In this document: positions 4,662 through 5,924 of the stretch, piece by piece | How positions within the stretch are numbered: the stretch's first letter is position 1 | Layout of the letters: each line of letters begins with the position of its first letter | Assembly: GCA_002404345.1 (NCBI GenBank) | Contig: DHJN01000248.1 | Coordinates: forward strand, 1 to 5,924 | Source: Actinobacteria bacterium UBA4719 | Lineage (GTDB): Bacteria > Actinomycetota > Actinomycetes > Actinomycetales > Dermatophilaceae | Length of the DNA stretch: 5,924 bases | Direction: 5' to 3' | The notes under the pieces: generated by a model | Told to the model about the DNA's origin: nothing | The model's database searches: none | What the model saw: the letters and a program-made list of their open reading frames with translations, nothing else | Translations under genes and position numbers: made by a program

Positions 4662-5462
4662 ATGACGACGGAGGCCAAGGACCTGGTACCGGCACCAACC
4701 CGGCGGGAGCGGCAGCGGGCAGCGACATACGACGAGATCGTGACGGTCGCTCGACAGCTGTTGGGTTCGCCGGATGCGTTGTCGTTGCGGGCAGTTGCCG
4801 CCGAGATGGGTCTGACGGCGCCGGCACTGTACCGCTATGTCGACAGCTATCACGAGCTGCTGATGCTGGTCGGTCAAGCCATCTTCACTGACGTCATCTC
4901 GGCCATGACCAGTGCCCGCGACCGACACGGCGATGACGACCCCGGGGCCCAGATCCTTGCCTCTACGGCTGCGTTCCGTGGGTGGGCACTGAGACATCCA
5001 GCGGAGTTCGGGCTCATCTTTGCCAATGCCGCGACCGCCGCGACCGCCGAGGCAGCCGATGCCCTCCACCCCACCCACCCGTCATCGCCCGGTGGTGGGG
5101 CCCAGTTCTCGGAGTTCTTCACCGACATCTTCCGGCGACTGTGGGACCGCTACCAGTTCGCGGTTCCAGCCGACTCCGACCTCGAGCCGGCGCTGCTTGA
5201 GCGACTGCGTGAGCTGCGCGCGGCCGGCACGTTGCCGTGCGACTTCCCGGGCCACCCACTGGGCCTGTCGTGGATCTTCATCCGCAGCTGGACCCGGCTC
5301 TACGGCACGGTCACGCTCGAGGTATATGGGCACATGGACCCCGGGGTGATCGCGAGCGGTGCACTCTTCCGCGCGATGCTCGAGGACAACGGACGTGATC
5401 TCGGCTTTGGCGACGACTGGCCGCGGCTGCGCGCGCTGGCCGAGCTGGAGATGAGTCGCTAG
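4662..5462 (+). CDS. TetR/AcrR-family repressor with WHG-type C-terminal domain, 266 aa
   Basis: This is a ligand-responsive DNA-binding repressor. An N-terminal arm containing TRRERQRAATYDEIV (13-27) leads into the TetR helix-turn-helix LSLRAVAAEMGLTAPALYRY (40-59), followed by VDSYHELL (60-67). The remainder is helical and fits the WHG ligand/dimer domain: RGWALRHPAEFGLIF (106-120) and IRSWTRLYGTVTLEVYGH (207-224), the segment after which the family is named, with Tyr at the usual His position. A glycine/proline-rich insert (136-147) sits mid-domain. The length of 266 is somewhat above the usual 190-230 because of this insert and both tails. Divergent placement from the MMPL gene and shared control region suggest that it represses the exporter and itself, being released by the exported compound. 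The stop codon overlaps that of the convergent SseB-like gene. Family is certain; target is inferred. Confidence 0.93.
   Translation: MTTEAKDLVPAPTRRERQRAATYDEIVTVARQLLGSPDALSLRAVAAEMGLTAPALYRYVDSYHELLMLVGQAIFTDVISAMTSARDRHGDDDPGAQILASTAAFRGWALRHPAEFGLIFANAATAATAEAADALHPTHPSSPGGGAQFSEFFTDIFRRLWDRYQFAVPADSDLEPALLERLRELRAAGTLPCDFPGHPLGLSWIFIRSWTRLYGTVTLEVYGHMDPGVIASGALFRAMLEDNGRDLGFGDDWPRLRALAELEMSR
5459..5462. other. Interlocked stop codons of tetR and SseB-like gene
   Basis: The tetranucleotide CTAG supplies TAG on both strands: tetR ends at 5460-5462 and the minus-strand gene ends at 5461-5459. The convergent genes share two bases and have no intergenic terminator between them. Confidence 0.9.
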
Positions 5463-5839
5463 GCGCCACAACGGTGCTCGAGCAGTACGGCTGACGACAA
5501 GGCTATGGGGCACGGCATCCCGTCATCGATCAGGACGCCGACCCCCGCTGGCAGGCGGGCGACCAGATCCTCACCCGTGCAAGCGAACCAGTCGTAGTTG
5601 CCCATCACCTGCCGCAGCGCCCGGACCCTCGACCAGACCGGCACGATCGCCGCCCCACCGGGGCGCGACATCACGAACAGACCGGGGCGCACCGGGCACA
5701 ACGTGTAGACGCGCGAGCCAAGGAATCTCCGGGTGAACTCGTCGACGGCTATCTGGTGTTCGACCAGCTCGTGGATGGCCTGGCCCAGTTCGGTCGCCGC
5801 CGCTGGGATCCCTGAGGTCAAGGCACTGGTCACGGTCAT
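5459..5839 (-). CDS. SseB-like domain protein, 126 aa
   Basis: This is a small soluble protein of unknown function resembling the N-terminal SseB domain (named for enhanced serine sensitivity protein B). In actinomycetes such proteins occur as stand-alone cytoplasmic proteins. Visible are an N-terminal helix ELGQAIHELVEHQIAVDEF (17-35), then VYTLCP (44-49), GLFVMSRPGGAAIVPVWS (53-70), GNYDWFACTGEDLVARLPAG (80-99) and VGVLIDDG (100-107), which follow the beta-rich order of SseB domains with the conserved lP-x-G and v-l-i-n/d-x-G turns. No signal peptide or membrane helix is seen. Start choice is uncertain: ATG 5839 has a modest GGCAGG nine bases upstream, while TTG 5872 would add 11 residues and sits at the predicted transcription start. 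The stop interlocks with that of tetR (shared CTAG at 5459-5462). No functional link to tetR is evident. Confidence 0.72.
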   Translation of the reverse strand: MTVTSALTSGIPAAATELGQAIHELVEHQIAVDEFTRRFLGSRVYTLCPVRPGLFVMSRPGGAAIVPVWSRVRALRQVMGNYDWFACTGEDLVARLPAGVGVLIDDGMPCPIALSSAVLLEHRCGA

Positions 5840-5876
5840 GGGTGCCAGCCTGCCGGAGTCCACGATGGTCAACGCA

Positions 5877-5886
5877 GTTATCCACA
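5877..5886 (-). promoter_or_regulatory. Possible -10 of SseB-like gene overlapping a DnaA-box 9-mer
   Basis: On the minus strand GATAAC (5882-5877) matches TATAAT at four of six positions and would start transcription near 5870, about 30 nt before ATG 5839. The plus strand of the same site reads TTATCCACA (5878-5886), the consensus DnaA-box 9-mer. No recognisable -35 precedes it; the tandem 12-bp repeats lie there instead. Both readings are motif matches only. Confidence 0.35.
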
Positions 5887-5889
5887 GTC

Positions 5890-5924
5890 ACCGCCCACGC
5901 TCCCGCTCACGTCCCCGCTCACGT
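5890..5924. repeat. Tandem 12-bp repeats at the right edge
   Basis: CCCGCTCACGT occurs at 5902-5912 and again at 5914-5924, a period of 12 bp. A degenerate copy precedes them (5890-5901, sharing CCGC-CACG). On the minus strand the unit reads ACGTGAGCGGG. The array reaches the last base, so more copies may lie outside. It sits in the -35 region and upstream of the presumed SseB-like promoter. Confidence 0.5.

Noticed and set aside
5082..5513. 143-aa minus-strand frame opposite tetR
   Set aside because: Antisense to the WHG domain of tetR and out of frame with the SseB-like gene; no features.
5878..5886. Chromosomal oriC
   Set aside because: Only one DnaA-box 9-mer is visible and none of dnaA, dnaN, rpmH or parAB is nearby; kept only as an edge observation.
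1..5924. Mobile element, CRISPR array, tRNA or rRNA
   Set aside because: No transposase or integrase, no spaced repeat array, no terminal inverted repeats and no tRNA/rRNA-like segments were seen on either strand.

Overview
The base composition is high GC, with codon third positions dominated by G and C. The genes resemble actinomycete families: a FadE10-type acyl-CoA dehydrogenase, an MMPL transporter, a WHG-type TetR and leaderless-looking promoters. This points to an actinomycete (Mycobacteriales or Propionibacteriales relatives), most likely chromosomal. The exact taxon cannot be read from the sequence. No rRNA, tRNA, CRISPR array, transposase or integrase was seen, and no gap between genes exceeds about 220 bp.

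Layout. (1) Positions 1-806, minus strand: the N-terminal 268 codons of a FadE10-like acyl-CoA dehydrogenase that runs off the left edge. (2) Positions 807-1024: a divergent intergenic region holding a near-perfect 16-bp palindrome close to fadE10, a tandem heptamer, and an extended -10 element just upstream of a GTG start. (3) Positions 1025-1414, plus strand: a small YtrA-like GntR regulator. (4) Positions 1534-2311, plus strand: a two-gene operon of an ArsR-type repressor and an AHSA1/SRPBCC-domain protein. It is driven by a strong consensus promoter whose spacer carries an inverted repeat and whose start point falls on the ArsR ATG. (5) Positions 2298-4538, minus strand: an MMPL (RND) transporter, divergent from (6) a WHG-domain TetR repressor at 4662-5462, plus strand. 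The 123-bp region between them is AT-rich and carries promoters and candidate operators. (7) Positions 5459-5839, minus strand: a small SseB-like domain protein. (8) Positions 5877-5924: a TTATCCACA 9-mer overlapping a possible -10 element, next to tandem 12-bp repeats at the right edge.

How the parts fit. Most of the window consists of regulator/target pairs. GntR sits opposite fadE10, ArsR is coupled to an SRPBCC protein, and TetR is divergent from the MMPL exporter. The MMPL/TetR unit is bounded on both sides by convergent genes whose 3' ends overlap (14 bp and 2 bp), leaving no room for intergenic terminators. No wholly new system was recognised. The most informative signals are the promoter/operator layouts, the probable leaderless starts and the interlocked 3' ends.
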